Assembly: GCF_006345815.1 (NCBI RefSeq)
Contig: NZ_VCIG01000042.1
Coordinates: 420,990 to 484,989, forward strand
DNA: 64,000 nt
Reading direction: 5' to 3'
DNA from: Ochrobactrum sp. CGA5
Lineage (GTDB): Bacteria > Pseudomonadota > Alphaproteobacteria > Rhizobiales > Rhizobiaceae
Shown: positions 45,803-54,047 of the stretch, piece by piece
Layout of the letters: every line of letters begins with the position of its first letter
Position numbering within the stretch: position 1 is the first letter of the stretch
The notes under the pieces: generated by a model
Seen by the model: the letters and a program-made list of their open reading frames with translations, nothing else
Database searches by the model: none
Told to the model about the DNA's origin: nothing
Made by a program: the position numbers and the translations under genes

Positions 45803-47337
45803 AAATCCGTGCGCAAATTGGAATGGTGCTCAATCTCGACAAGTGCATCGGCTGCCACACCTGCTCGGTGACGTGCAAGAACGTCTGGACGAACCGTGAA
45901 GGCGTGGAATATGCCTGGTTCAACAATGTCGAGACCAAACCCGGCATTGGGTTTCCCAAGGAATGGGAAAACCAGAAAAAGTGGAACGGCGGCTGGGTCC
46001 GCAAGAAGAACGGTAAAATCGAGCCGAAGATGGGCGCCAAATGGCGTATCCTCGCCAAGATTTTCGCCAACCCGGACCTGCCGGAAATCGACGACTATTA
46101 CGAGCCGTTCGACTTCGATTACGGCCATCTCCAGACAGCAGGCGAAAGCAGGACCATGCCGACCGCCCGTCCACGCTCGCTGATTTCCGGCGAGCGGATG
46201 GAAAAGATCGAATGGGGTCCGAACTGGGAAGAAATTCTTGGCGGTGAATTCGCCAAGCGTTCAAAAGACTACAATTTCGAAGGCGTGGAGAAGGAAATCT
46301 ACGGCCAGTTCGAAAACACTTTCATGATGTATCTGCCGCGCCTGTGCGAGCACTGTCTCAATCCGACCTGCGTTGCAGCCTGCCCGTCAGGGGCGATCTA
46401 CAAGCGCGAGGATGACGGCATTGTCCTGATCGATCAGGAAAAGTGCCGCGGCTGGCGCATGTGCGTCTCCGGCTGCCCCTACAAGAAAATCTATTACAAC
46501 TGGAGTTCGGGCAAGTCCGAGAAGTGCATCTTCTGCTATCCGCGCATTGAAGCAGGCCAGCCGACCGTCTGTTCGGAAACCTGCGTCGGTCGCATCCGCT
46601 ATCTGGGCGTGATGCTCTATGATGCAGACCGTATTTCGGAAGCCGCTTCCACGGCCAATGAACAGGATCTCTATCAGGAGCAACTCAACATCTTCCTCGA
46701 TCCGAACGATCCTGCCGTGATCGAACAGGCGCGCAAGGATGGTGTGCCGGAAGCCTGGCTGGAATCTGCCAAGCATTCACCCGTTTACAAGATGGCAATG
46801 GACTGGAAGATTGCCTTCCCGCTTCATCCTGAATACCGCACTCTGCCGATGGTCTGGTATGTACCGCCGCTCTCGCCGCTCCAATCGGCTGCCGCTGCGG
46901 GCAAGCTCGGCATGGATGGTCCGCTGCCGGATGTCCGTTCCATGCGCATTCCGGTCCGCTACCTCGCCAATCTTCTGACGGCAGGCAAGGAAGAGCCGGT
47001 CATCTCGGCGCTGGAACGCATGCTCGCCATGCGTGCCTATATGCGCGCCAAGACCGTCGATGGCGTTATCGACGAGGCGATTGCCGACCGCGTCGGCATG
47101 AGCGGGGCGATGATCGAGGAAATGTACCACATCATGGCGATTGCCAACTATGAAGACCGTTTCGTCATCCCGACGACGCATCGCGAAGTCACCGAAGACG
47201 CCTATGACATGCGCGGCTCCTGCGGCTTCACCTTCGGCAATGGCTGCTCAGGTGGCACATCGACGGAAGACCTGTTCGGTTCCAAGCGCCAGAAGGTCGT
47301 CCAGACGCCAACCGACATTTTCAGGGAGCAGGTGTAA
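45799..47337 (+). CDS. narH: respiratory nitrate reductase beta subunit
   Basis: An iron-sulfur subunit of 512 residues carrying three [4Fe-4S] and one [3Fe-4S] cluster. Cysteine groups include C-I-G-C-H-T-C-S-V-T-C, C-E-H-C-L-N-P-T-C-V-A-A-C and C-R-G-W-R-M-C-V-S-G-C. In the last the second Cys is Trp, the mark of the [3Fe-4S] cluster of NarH. It passes electrons from NarI to NarG. It overlaps narG by 4 bases and narJ by one base (TAATG). Confidence 0.97.
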   Translation: MKIRAQIGMVLNLDKCIGCHTCSVTCKNVWTNREGVEYAWFNNVETKPGIGFPKEWENQKKWNGGWVRKKNGKIEPKMGAKWRILAKIFANPDLPEIDDYYEPFDFDYGHLQTAGESRTMPTARPRSLISGERMEKIEWGPNWEEILGGEFAKRSKDYNFEGVEKEIYGQFENTFMMYLPRLCEHCLNPTCVAACPSGAIYKREDDGIVLIDQEKCRGWRMCVSGCPYKKIYYNWSSGKSEKCIFCYPRIEAGQPTVCSETCVGRIRYLGVMLYDADRISEAASTANEQDLYQEQLNIFLDPNDPAVIEQARKDGVPEAWLESAKHSPVYKMAMDWKIAFPLHPEYRTLPMVWYVPPLSPLQSAAAAGKLGMDGPLPDVRSMRIPVRYLANLLTAGKEEPVISALERMLAMRAYMRAKTVDGVIDEAIADRVGMSGAMIEEMYHIMAIANYEDRFVIPTTHREVTEDAYDMRGSCGFTFGNGCSGGTSTEDLFGSKRQKVVQTPTDIFREQV

Positions 47338-48047
47338 TGAACAAGACCCTGAAAATCATATCGCTGCTGCTGTCCTATCCGACGCCTGAGCTGCAGCTTG
47401 GCGGAGAGGAACTGAAAGAGGCGCTTGCCGGGGAAAAACTCTCGCCCGGCATCCGCAGGCTCCTCGACAGTCTTGTCGAGTATGTCTGCGACTGCGACCT
47501 CTACGAGGCACAGGAACGCTACGTGCATCTTTTTGACCGCACACGGTCGCTGTCACTGCATCTTTTCGAGCATGTACATGGTGAAAGCCGCGATCGCGGC
47601 CAGGCCATGGTCGATCTCATGAAGATGTATGACGACAACGGCTTTGTCGTGGATGCCAAGGAATTGCCGGACTATCTGCCGCTGTTCCTCGAATTCCTGT
47701 CGACGCGCTCGCCGGAAGAAATCCACGATCTTCTCACCCAGACCGGCCATATTACCGCGGCCATTGGTGAGCGTCTGCGCAAGCGGCAGTCACCCTATGC
47801 CAACGCCTTTGCCGCGCTGCTTCACGTCGCCAATGCCAAGCCGGACAAGAACCTCGTCGGAGAATTGCTTCGGCAAGAGGAAGACGATCCGAACGACCTC
47901 GCCGCGCTCGACCGCATATGGGAAGAAGAAGCAGTGACGTTTGGCGGCAATGCGGGTGAAAACTCCTGCGGGCCGGACCGGCTACGCATGCAGATGCGTG
48001 CTGCACAGCGCAAGCCCGGCTCCCCGTCCAACCCTTCGCATATATAG
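47337..48047 (+). CDS. narJ: nitrate reductase molybdenum-cofactor assembly chaperone
   Basis: An all-helical TorD/NarJ-family chaperone of 236 residues that holds NarGH while the molybdenum cofactor is inserted, and is not part of the final enzyme. The family features L-L-S-Y-P-T-P-E near the N terminus and Y-L-P-L-F-L-E-F-L-S near residue 110 are visible. It overlaps the narH stop by one base (TAATG) and is followed 10 bases later by narI. Confidence 0.94.
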   Translation: MNKTLKIISLLLSYPTPELQLGGEELKEALAGEKLSPGIRRLLDSLVEYVCDCDLYEAQERYVHLFDRTRSLSLHLFEHVHGESRDRGQAMVDLMKMYDDNGFVVDAKELPDYLPLFLEFLSTRSPEEIHDLLTQTGHITAAIGERLRKRQSPYANAFAALLHVANAKPDKNLVGELLRQEEDDPNDLAALDRIWEEEAVTFGGNAGENSCGPDRLRMQMRAAQRKPGSPSNPSHI

Positions 48048-48057
48048 GAGACGGAAA

Positions 48058-48780
48058 ATGGCGTACCTCCATACGTTTCTTTTCGGCATCTATCCCTACA
48101 TCGCATTGAGCGTGCTCGTCCTTGGTTCGATCTTCCGCTACGACCGCGAGCCCTATACGTGGCGTTCGGGCTCAAGCCAGCTTTTGCGACGCAAGCAGCT
48201 TATGTGGGGTTCGGTGCTGTTCCATCTCGGCGTGCTGTTCATCTTCGCCGGTCATTTTGTCGGCCTGCTGACACCGATCTGGGTCTTCGACATGCTGGGC
48301 GTCAGCCATGAGGCAAAACAGATACTCGCCGTCGTGGCGGGTGGCATCGCGGGGGTAATGGCAATCGTCGGCGCCAGCATGCTTGTGCATCGCCGTGTGT
48401 TCGATCCGCGTGTTCGTGCATCCTCAAGGCCGACTGATACGCTGATTATCATTCTATTATGGTTGCAGCTTCTGCTGGGGCTCAGCACCATCCCGATCTC
48501 GCTTCAGCATCTCGACGGCGGCGAAATGGTAACATTCATGAACTGGGCGCAAGGCATTTTCACCTTCAACCCGGCGGCATCGAGCTATATCGCCAATGCG
48601 TCGATCATCTTCAAGATGCATATCTTCCTGGGGCTTACCATCTTCCTGCTGTTTCCGTTTACGCGCCTTGTGCATATGCTGAGCGCGCCGGTGCGCTACA
48701 TCTGGCGTCCGGGCTATCAGGTTGTGCGCAAACGTAACCAAACGGTCCAGCCCTCGCAAATGCGCATACCTGCGGAGTAA
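48058..48780 (+). CDS. narI: respiratory nitrate reductase gamma (cytochrome b) subunit
   Basis: A membrane subunit of 240 residues with five helices and two b haems that oxidises quinol and feeds NarH. Candidate haem histidines lie in L-F-H-L-G-V, F-A-G-H-F-V, K-M-H-I-F-L and L-V-H-M-L-S. The ATG at 48058 with TAGGAGA upstream gives the standard N terminus M-A-Y-L-H-T-F-L-F-G; the open frame upstream lies inside narJ. Confidence 0.96.
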   Translation: MAYLHTFLFGIYPYIALSVLVLGSIFRYDREPYTWRSGSSQLLRRKQLMWGSVLFHLGVLFIFAGHFVGLLTPIWVFDMLGVSHEAKQILAVVAGGIAGVMAIVGASMLVHRRVFDPRVRASSRPTDTLIIILLWLQLLLGLSTIPISLQHLDGGEMVTFMNWAQGIFTFNPAASSYIANASIIFKMHIFLGLTIFLLFPFTRLVHMLSAPVRYIWRPGYQVVRKRNQTVQPSQMRIPAE

Positions 48781-48785
48781 GGCTT

Positions 48786-49691
48786 ATGGTCACGCTTTTC
48801 GATCGGAAACAGCCCGCCGCAGGGCAGCACAATCACCCGACCGGCTACACCACCTATCAGGAACCGGATACGCGGGTGCCGCCGAAGCCGCGTCCGGTCT
48901 TCGACGCGGTGTCCGTCAACGGCGTGGCGATCAACGAAACCGACATTCTGACGGAGGCGCAAAACCATCCGTCGGAAAACCCCGGTGCGGCGCTGTTTGC
49001 CGCCGCGCGGGCGCTCGCCGTGCGTGAGCTTCTTCTGCAGCGCGCAAGGGAAACCGGTATTGTTCCCGATCGCGAGAAAGACGCCGAAGGGCGCAGCGAG
49101 ACTGACGAGGATGCGCTGGTGCGCATGGTGATCGAACGGGAGGTCGAAGTGCCTTCCGCAACGCGCGAGGAAGCGCTGCGCTTTTACGAAAACAACCGCC
49201 ACCGCTTCACAAGCGCGCCCATTCTGGAGGCGAGCCATATCCTGATCGCCGCCGATCCGGCCGACAGCCAAGCGCGCGAAAAGGCCCGTGCGACTGCGGC
49301 CCATCTGGCCTCCTCGGTGATTGCCGCGCCGGCCACTTTCGCCTCGGTTGCGCTTGAATATTCGTCCTGCCCGTCAGGTGCGCATGGCGGAAATCTTGGC
49401 CAACTCACACGCGGCAGCACAGTGCCCGAATTTGAGCGGGCGCTGGAGCGCCTTACACCCGGTGAAATAACGCCGAACCCGATTGAGAGCCGGTTCGGCT
49501 TTCATATCGTGCGGCTCGATCGTCGCATCGAGGGTGAAGAACTGCCGTTCGACTATGTCGCCGACAGGATTGCCGGCTGGCTGGAAGCCTCGACCTGGTC
49601 CAAGGCCGTGTCGCAATATATCGCAATCCTCGCAGCAGATGCCGATATTACGGGGATTGATCTGTTGTCGAATGAGGGAACCGAGGCATGA
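48786..49691 (+). CDS. parvulin-type peptidyl-prolyl isomerase in the nar operon
   Basis: A protein of 301 residues. An N-terminal helical region precedes a PpiC/parvulin rotamase domain (about 140-250): A-S-H-I-L-I-A, S-S-C-P-S-G-A-H-G-G-N-L-G, and R-F-G-F-H-I-V-R-L-D. No signal peptide, so it is cytoplasmic like NifM, which helps mature nitrogenase. It starts five bases after narI and overlaps the next gene in ATGA. A role in folding or assembly of the nitrate reductase is inferred from position. Confidence 0.85.
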   Translation: MVTLFDRKQPAAGQHNHPTGYTTYQEPDTRVPPKPRPVFDAVSVNGVAINETDILTEAQNHPSENPGAALFAAARALAVRELLLQRARETGIVPDREKDAEGRSETDEDALVRMVIEREVEVPSATREEALRFYENNRHRFTSAPILEASHILIAADPADSQAREKARATAAHLASSVIAAPATFASVALEYSSCPSGAHGGNLGQLTRGSTVPEFERALERLTPGEITPNPIESRFGFHIVRLDRRIEGEELPFDYVADRIAGWLEASTWSKAVSQYIAILAADADITGIDLLSNEGTEA

Positions 49692-50227
49692 GCCATGAAC
49701 CGACACTTGCAGCTATTCTGGCCGCAAAGGACGTGCCGGTGGACCAGCTTCTGGCAGGTGTAGCGCATCGGGCGAGGCAAACGGGACTTCGCGCGGTGGG
49801 TTTTATCCAGCACCGCGAAGGCAGCGCGGATGAATGCTGCCGTGAAATCGAGATCGAGCATATCGGCACCGGCATGACGCAGATTATTTCGCAGCCGCTC
49901 GGTTCGGGGTCGAAGGGGTGTCGTCTCGACCCGGCGGCGCTCGCCGATGTGGCAGGCCCGCTTCTGACGGAACTCGATAACGGAGCCGACATTCTGATCC
50001 TCAACCGTTTCGGCAAGGGTGAAACGGAAGGACATGGTTTCCGCTCTATCATCGAAACGGCGTATTCGCGCCGGATTCCGGTGCTGACCGTGGTCCGGGA
50101 GACCTATGTCGAAGGCTGGAACGATTTCGCCGGTGATTGCGGCGTTCTTCTGGCTCCCGACAGCAAGGCGACGCTTGCATGGTTCGACCGCGTAACGGCC
50201 CCCCGACGCTTGCCTGAAGCCGTATGA
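49688..50227 (+). CDS. DUF2478 protein at the end of the nar operon
   Basis: A soluble protein of 179 residues that resembles the DUF2478 family, which often occurs beside molybdenum transport or molybdoenzyme genes and looks like a degenerate NTPase. Visible features are D-I-L-I-L-N-R-F-G-K-G-E and S-K-G-C-R-L-D. It overlaps the parvulin gene by 4 bases, the last link in an unbroken chain from narG. A part in molybdenum-cofactor supply is inferred, not shown. Confidence 0.75.
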   Translation: MSHEPTLAAILAAKDVPVDQLLAGVAHRARQTGLRAVGFIQHREGSADECCREIEIEHIGTGMTQIISQPLGSGSKGCRLDPAALADVAGPLLTELDNGADILILNRFGKGETEGHGFRSIIETAYSRRIPVLTVVRETYVEGWNDFAGDCGVLLAPDSKATLAWFDRVTAPRRLPEAV

Positions 50228-50252
50228 TTGCGGCCTCTCTGCTGTAAACGCC

Positions 50253-50957
50253 CTATAAATCAAGCTGATCGCGACGGTCTTCCGCGATCAGCTTGCGGAT
50301 TTGATAGACGATCTGGTCTCCATGCACCTTGCCAAGCAGGTCGGCGGTATCCACGTCCCGTTCTTCGATGGCGCGGATCATGTCTTCGTGCTCGGTGACG
50401 TAGCGCTCGGGTAGGCGATCGGCAAACGACTGGTAATAAAGGCGCAACAGCCTGCGACCTTCATCAAGAAGCCTCGAAAAGAAAGTGGTGTAGAAGGGAT
50501 TGCGTCCCGCTTCCGCAATGGCCGCATGAAAATCACGGTTCGTTGCGATCATTTCCAGCGCGTTTTGTGAGCGGACTGCGCGGGCAAAAGCTTCCTGATG
50601 TGCACGGATGTTTTCAAGGTCCTTGTCGGTCCGGTTGCGGGCGGCAAGCCGCGTCGTTACACGGTACATCAGCGTCACTGCGTCGAAAAACGCGGGAAGG
50701 CTGAGAAAATCGATGTTGGAAACAACGGTCGAGCGATTGGGAAGTGTGGTCACGAAGCCATCGCTTGCCAGCCGCACCAATGCTTCACGTATAGGCGTGC
50801 GCGACATGGAAAAGCGCTCGGCAAGCTGGTTTTCATCGATGGGGCTACCCGGCGCAAGCGAAAGATCGATGATCTCGTCGCGCAGCACGTCGTAAACCAG
50901 CTTGACGCCTGAACCCTTCTTCCGGTCGGCTGCCTGGTTTGCGTCGTCTTTGTCCAT
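50253..50957 (-). CDS. GntR-family regulator, FadR/FCD subgroup
   Basis: A protein of 234 residues. The N-terminal winged helix holds L-A-E-R-F-S-M-S-R-T-P-I-R-E-A-L-V-R-L, and the C-terminal all-helical FCD ligand domain holds F-H-A-A-I-A-E-A-G-R-N-P-F and E-H-E-D-M-I. It is divergent from the deaminase gene and most likely represses the hydroxyproline-type catabolic genes. A possible operator lies in the gap. Confidence 0.9.
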   Translation of the reverse strand: MDKDDANQAADRKKGSGVKLVYDVLRDEIIDLSLAPGSPIDENQLAERFSMSRTPIREALVRLASDGFVTTLPNRSTVVSNIDFLSLPAFFDAVTLMYRVTTRLAARNRTDKDLENIRAHQEAFARAVRSQNALEMIATNRDFHAAIAEAGRNPFYTTFFSRLLDEGRRLLRLYYQSFADRLPERYVTEHEDMIRAIEERDVDTADLLGKVHGDQIVYQIRKLIAEDRRDQLDL

Positions 50958-51083
50958 GATCCTGTTTGTCCTCTGTGGGTGTTTATGAGGCAGTGCAACA
51001 GCCTTTTTAACACCAGTTTAAATCCCAACCGTCAAGCAATCATAACCAGAAATAAAATTTTGGTCGACAAGAAAAATACAAAG

Positions 51084-51103
51084 TGTATATTTGATTCAAT
51101 ACA
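51084..51103. promoter_or_regulatory. possible GntR operator
   Basis: TGTAT (51084-51088) and ATACA (51099-51103) are inverted halves, 10 bases apart, inside the divergent region between the GntR gene and the deaminase gene. FCD-type GntR proteins often bind such sites. Nothing else is evident in 50958-51162. Confidence 0.35.
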
Positions 51104-51162
51104 ACGCTCGACAGACCGATTGTAGATTCAGGTTGTGTGAAAAGCGCTCAAGGAAAAACGCT

Positions 51163-52125
51163 ATGACCTCTAACATTTTCTCCGGTTGCATTCCGGCCCT
51201 CATGACCCCCTGCAAGCCTGACCGCACGCCTGATTTCGATGCGTTGGTCCGCAAAGGCAAGGAACTGATCGCGAAGGGCATGTCTGCGGTTGTCTATTGT
51301 GGTTCCATGGGGGACTGGCCGCTTCTCACGGACGAAGAACGCATGGCCGGCGTCGAAGCGCTTGCCAAAGCTGGCGTGCCCGTCGTCGTCGGTACCGGTG
51401 CGGTCAATACGAAGATCGCCGCTGCCCACGCTGCCCATGCGCAGAAAGTCGGTGCCAAGGGCCTGATGGTCATTCCACGCGTTCTTTCGCGCGGTTCGTC
51501 GATGTCGGCGCAGAAGGCCCATTTCAAGGCGATCCTTGCGGCGGCTCCCGATCTGCCAGCCGTTATCTACAACAGCCCTTACTATGGTTTTGCAACCCGC
51601 GCAGACTTGTTCTTCGCCCTGCGTGCGGAACATCCGAACCTGATCGGCTTCAAGGAATTCGGCGGTGCGGAAGCTATGCGTTACGCAGCCGAAAACATCA
51701 CCAGCGCCGATGATGAAGTGACCCTGATGGTTGGTGTCGATACCGGCGTTTTCCATGGCTTCGTCAATTGCGGTGCAACCGGTGCGATCACCGGTATCGG
51801 CAATGTGCTGCCGAAAGAAGTCCAGCACCTGGTAGCGTTGTCGAAGGCTGCGGCCAAAGGCGATGTTGAAGCGCGCAAGCTGGCGCTGGAACTGGAAGCC
51901 GCATTGGACGTGCTGTCATCTTTCGATGAAGGCCCGGACCTTGTGCTCTTCTACAAGCATATGATGGTTCTGACTGGCAACCCGGAATATGAGCTGCATT
52001 TCAATGAGACTGACAAGTTGTCCGACAGCCAGCGTGGCTATTGCGAAACCCAGTTGAAGCTCTTCCAGAGCTGGTATGCCGACTGGAACAAGCAGGGCGG
52101 TGCGGCGGCGAAATACGCCGCCTGA
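51163..52125 (+). CDS. 1-pyrroline-4-hydroxy-2-carboxylate deaminase-type enzyme (DHDPS family)
   Basis: A 320-residue class I TIM-barrel lyase of the dihydrodipicolinate synthase family. The Schiff-base lysine should be the K in L-I-G-F-K-E-F-G-G, and the Tyr is in V-I-Y-N-S-P-Y-Y-G. The N terminus (S-N-I-F-S-G-C-I-P-A-L-M-T-P-C) and the Y-C-G-S-M-G-D-W-P-L-L segment are very like the Sinorhizobium hydroxyproline-operon enzyme HypD that makes alpha-ketoglutarate semialdehyde. The ATG at 51163 fits the family start. It is divergent from a GntR gene and convergent with an Ldh-family reductase gene. Confidence 0.8.
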   Translation: MTSNIFSGCIPALMTPCKPDRTPDFDALVRKGKELIAKGMSAVVYCGSMGDWPLLTDEERMAGVEALAKAGVPVVVGTGAVNTKIAAAHAAHAQKVGAKGLMVIPRVLSRGSSMSAQKAHFKAILAAAPDLPAVIYNSPYYGFATRADLFFALRAEHPNLIGFKEFGGAEAMRYAAENITSADDEVTLMVGVDTGVFHGFVNCGATGAITGIGNVLPKEVQHLVALSKAAAKGDVEARKLALELEAALDVLSSFDEGPDLVLFYKHMMVLTGNPEYELHFNETDKLSDSQRGYCETQLKLFQSWYADWNKQGGAAAKYAA

Positions 52126-52143
52126 AACAAATGCAGATAAAAG

Positions 52144-52172
52144 AAAAAGGCGCCGAACTCCGGCGCCTTTTT
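52144..52172. terminator. bidirectional terminator
   Basis: An 8-bp perfect stem AGGCGCCG / CGGCGCCT flanked by A5 on the left and T5 on the right serves both the deaminase gene (plus) and the convergent reductase gene (minus). Confidence 0.87.
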
Positions 52173-52180
52173 GTTTGGGT

Positions 52181-53212
52181 TCACGACACTGCGTCGAGAC
52201 CCTTTTCCTTCAGCTTTTCCAACAGTGCGATCTCGTCGGCGCTGAGCGTGATGCCCTTTGCCAATGAATCGCGGCGCGCGGCAAAGCGGCGTTGCGATGG
52301 GAGGCGCGCACCCTGTCCGGCAATCGCATCGATCAGGATCTCGCCACGCTCCTGCGGGTTGCCGCGGCCACCTGCCATGCGGGCAGGGTCGAAGGCAATG
52401 ATGAGTTCGCCATGGCGCGGCGCAAGCGTCGTCGTGCCAAGGAAGTCTAGGGCCTCGGGGCTGGTGAAATCACCGATCATCACACCGGCCAAAAGTTCGA
52501 TCATCGTGGAAATAGCCGATCCCTTGTGCCCGCCGAACGGCAACATCGCGCCGGCAAGGGCGGCTTCGGGATCGGTGGTCGGGTTGCCGTCCGCATCGAC
52601 GGCCCAGCCTTCTGGCAGTCGCTTTCCGGCGCGACGGTAAAGCTCCAGTTCGCCACGCGCGGCAACACTCGTGGCAAAGTCGAACACATAAGGATACTCG
52701 CCGGAGCGAGGCCAGCCGAAGGCGAAGGGGTTGGTGCCGAGAAGCGGCTTCGTTCCGCCTGCTGGTGCCACAGTGGCATAGCTGGGGCACATGGCAATTG
52801 CCGCAAGGCCTTGTTCGGCGAGTGCTTCGACTTCAGGCCACAAGGCCGCGAAATGGGTGCAGTCGTTAATCGCCAGCGCCGCAATGCCTAGCTTGCGCGC
52901 CTTCTCCACGAGGGCAGGTGTGCCGCGTTCAAATGCAAGATTGGCAAAGCCGCCCTTGGCGTCCACACGCACGACCGCGCTGTCGTCGGTCGTGACGACC
53001 GGGTCGGCATCGGCGACAACCTTGCCGCTCTTCAGCGTGCGAAGGCAGCCTTCAATACGGTAGACACCATGCGATTTACAGCCGTCGCGCTCGCCCGCCA
53101 CAATTGTCTTCGCAATGGCTGCGGCATGATCGGCGCTGAAACCAGCCTTGCGAAGGATTTCTCGCACAAGCTTGGCGAGTTCTTCAGTTGAAATCGAAAT
53201 GGTGTCGCTCAT
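52181..53212 (-). CDS. Ldh/MDH-family NAD(P)H oxidoreductase, pyrroline-2-carboxylate reductase-like
   Basis: A 343-residue protein of the YlbC/DpkA type malate/L-lactate dehydrogenase family (an unusual fold with no Rossmann motif). Family marks are S-H-G-V-Y-R, the H-F-A-A-L-W-P segment, G-T-N-P-F-A-F-G-W-P and P-F-G-G-H-K-G-S-A-I. Members in hydroxyproline operons reduce delta-1-pyrroline-2-carboxylate to proline, so that is the favoured reaction here. The ATG at 53212 has AAGGAATG upstream; the longer frame has no site. Malate or ureidoglycolate dehydrogenase remain possible. Confidence 0.78.
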   Translation of the reverse strand: MSDTISISTEELAKLVREILRKAGFSADHAAAIAKTIVAGERDGCKSHGVYRIEGCLRTLKSGKVVADADPVVTTDDSAVVRVDAKGGFANLAFERGTPALVEKARKLGIAALAINDCTHFAALWPEVEALAEQGLAAIAMCPSYATVAPAGGTKPLLGTNPFAFGWPRSGEYPYVFDFATSVAARGELELYRRAGKRLPEGWAVDADGNPTTDPEAALAGAMLPFGGHKGSAISTMIELLAGVMIGDFTSPEALDFLGTTTLAPRHGELIIAFDPARMAGGRGNPQERGEILIDAIAGQGARLPSQRRFAARRDSLAKGITLSADEIALLEKLKEKGLDAVS

Positions 53213-53539
53213 TCTTTCATTCCTTGCCAATTCTTGGGCGCTGTTCTTGGGGCGGGGCCGAGTGTAGGCGAATATCGTTCGTAGAATGCATACAAGATGC
53301 ATGCAGGATTGTCATGCCGCACCAGAGGACTGGAGGCTGCGGCAAAAGGGCTGGCGGGCACATCGAATGGTGCGATGTTCCGATGCAGATAATCAATCGG
53401 TTTTATTCTGAGCGCCATTATCAGGAATAACTTCATGTGTTTGATCCAGATCAAAGAGGCCGACAGGCGTCAGGTCTAAATCCCGTTACATGGCGCGTTA
53501 AAGCCGAGAAGGCAGGTGCGCCAATCGATGGAGATCAGG
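53213..53539. promoter_or_regulatory. divergent region with an FNR-type box upstream of the pseudoazurin gene
   Basis: Perfect TTGAT-CCAG-ATCAA at 53441-53454, 85 bases upstream of the pseudoazurin start, fits regulation by an FNR, NnrR or NarR type protein under low oxygen. No gene is evident in the other bases. Confidence 0.75.
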
Positions 53540-53986
53540 ATGAAAATGCGTAACCTCGCGATCGAACTTGCTGCAGCAGGCATTCTGGCTGTGCTGGCGG
53601 CACCAGCCCTTGCTGAAAATATTGAAGTTCACATGCTCAACAAGGGCGCTGAGGGCGCCATGGTTTTCGAGCCTGCCTATATCAAGGCGAATCCCGGCGA
53701 CACAATCACCTTCGTGCCGGTCGACAAGGGGCATAATGTTGAATCCATCAAGGACATGATCCCTGAAGGTGCCGAAAAATTCAAAAGCAAGATCAACGAG
53801 AACTATGTGCTGACGGTTAACCAACCCGGTGCATATCTGGTAAAGTGCACACCACACTATGCCATGGGAATGATCGCGTTGATCGCGGTGGGCGACAATC
53901 CAGCCAATCTTGACCAGATCGTTTCGGCCAAGAAGCCAAAGGTCGTTCAGCAACGGCTGGAAAAAGTCGTCGCCAGCGCAAATTAA
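53540..53986 (+). CDS. pseudoazurin (type 1 copper protein)
   Basis: A 148-residue periplasmic electron carrier, usually donating electrons to nitrite reductase or nitrous oxide reductase. A signal peptide (about 1-25, A-L-A cleavage) precedes a cupredoxin domain with the copper ligands H65, C103, H106 and M111. Their spacing (38, 3 and 5 residues) equals that of known pseudoazurins (H40, C78, H81, M86). I chose the ATG at 53540 because GGAG lies six bases upstream. It is followed by nnrS at 61 bases, and the FNR-type box upstream suggests anaerobic control. Confidence 0.93.
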   Translation: MKMRNLAIELAAAGILAVLAAPALAENIEVHMLNKGAEGAMVFEPAYIKANPGDTITFVPVDKGHNVESIKDMIPEGAEKFKSKINENYVLTVNQPGAYLVKCTPHYAMGMIALIAVGDNPANLDQIVSAKKPKVVQQRLEKVVASAN

Positions 53987-54047
53987 GCAAGAGTGACCGA
54001 AAACTCTCGATGAGCCGAACTTGAACCGGCTTCATGACGAGGACATC

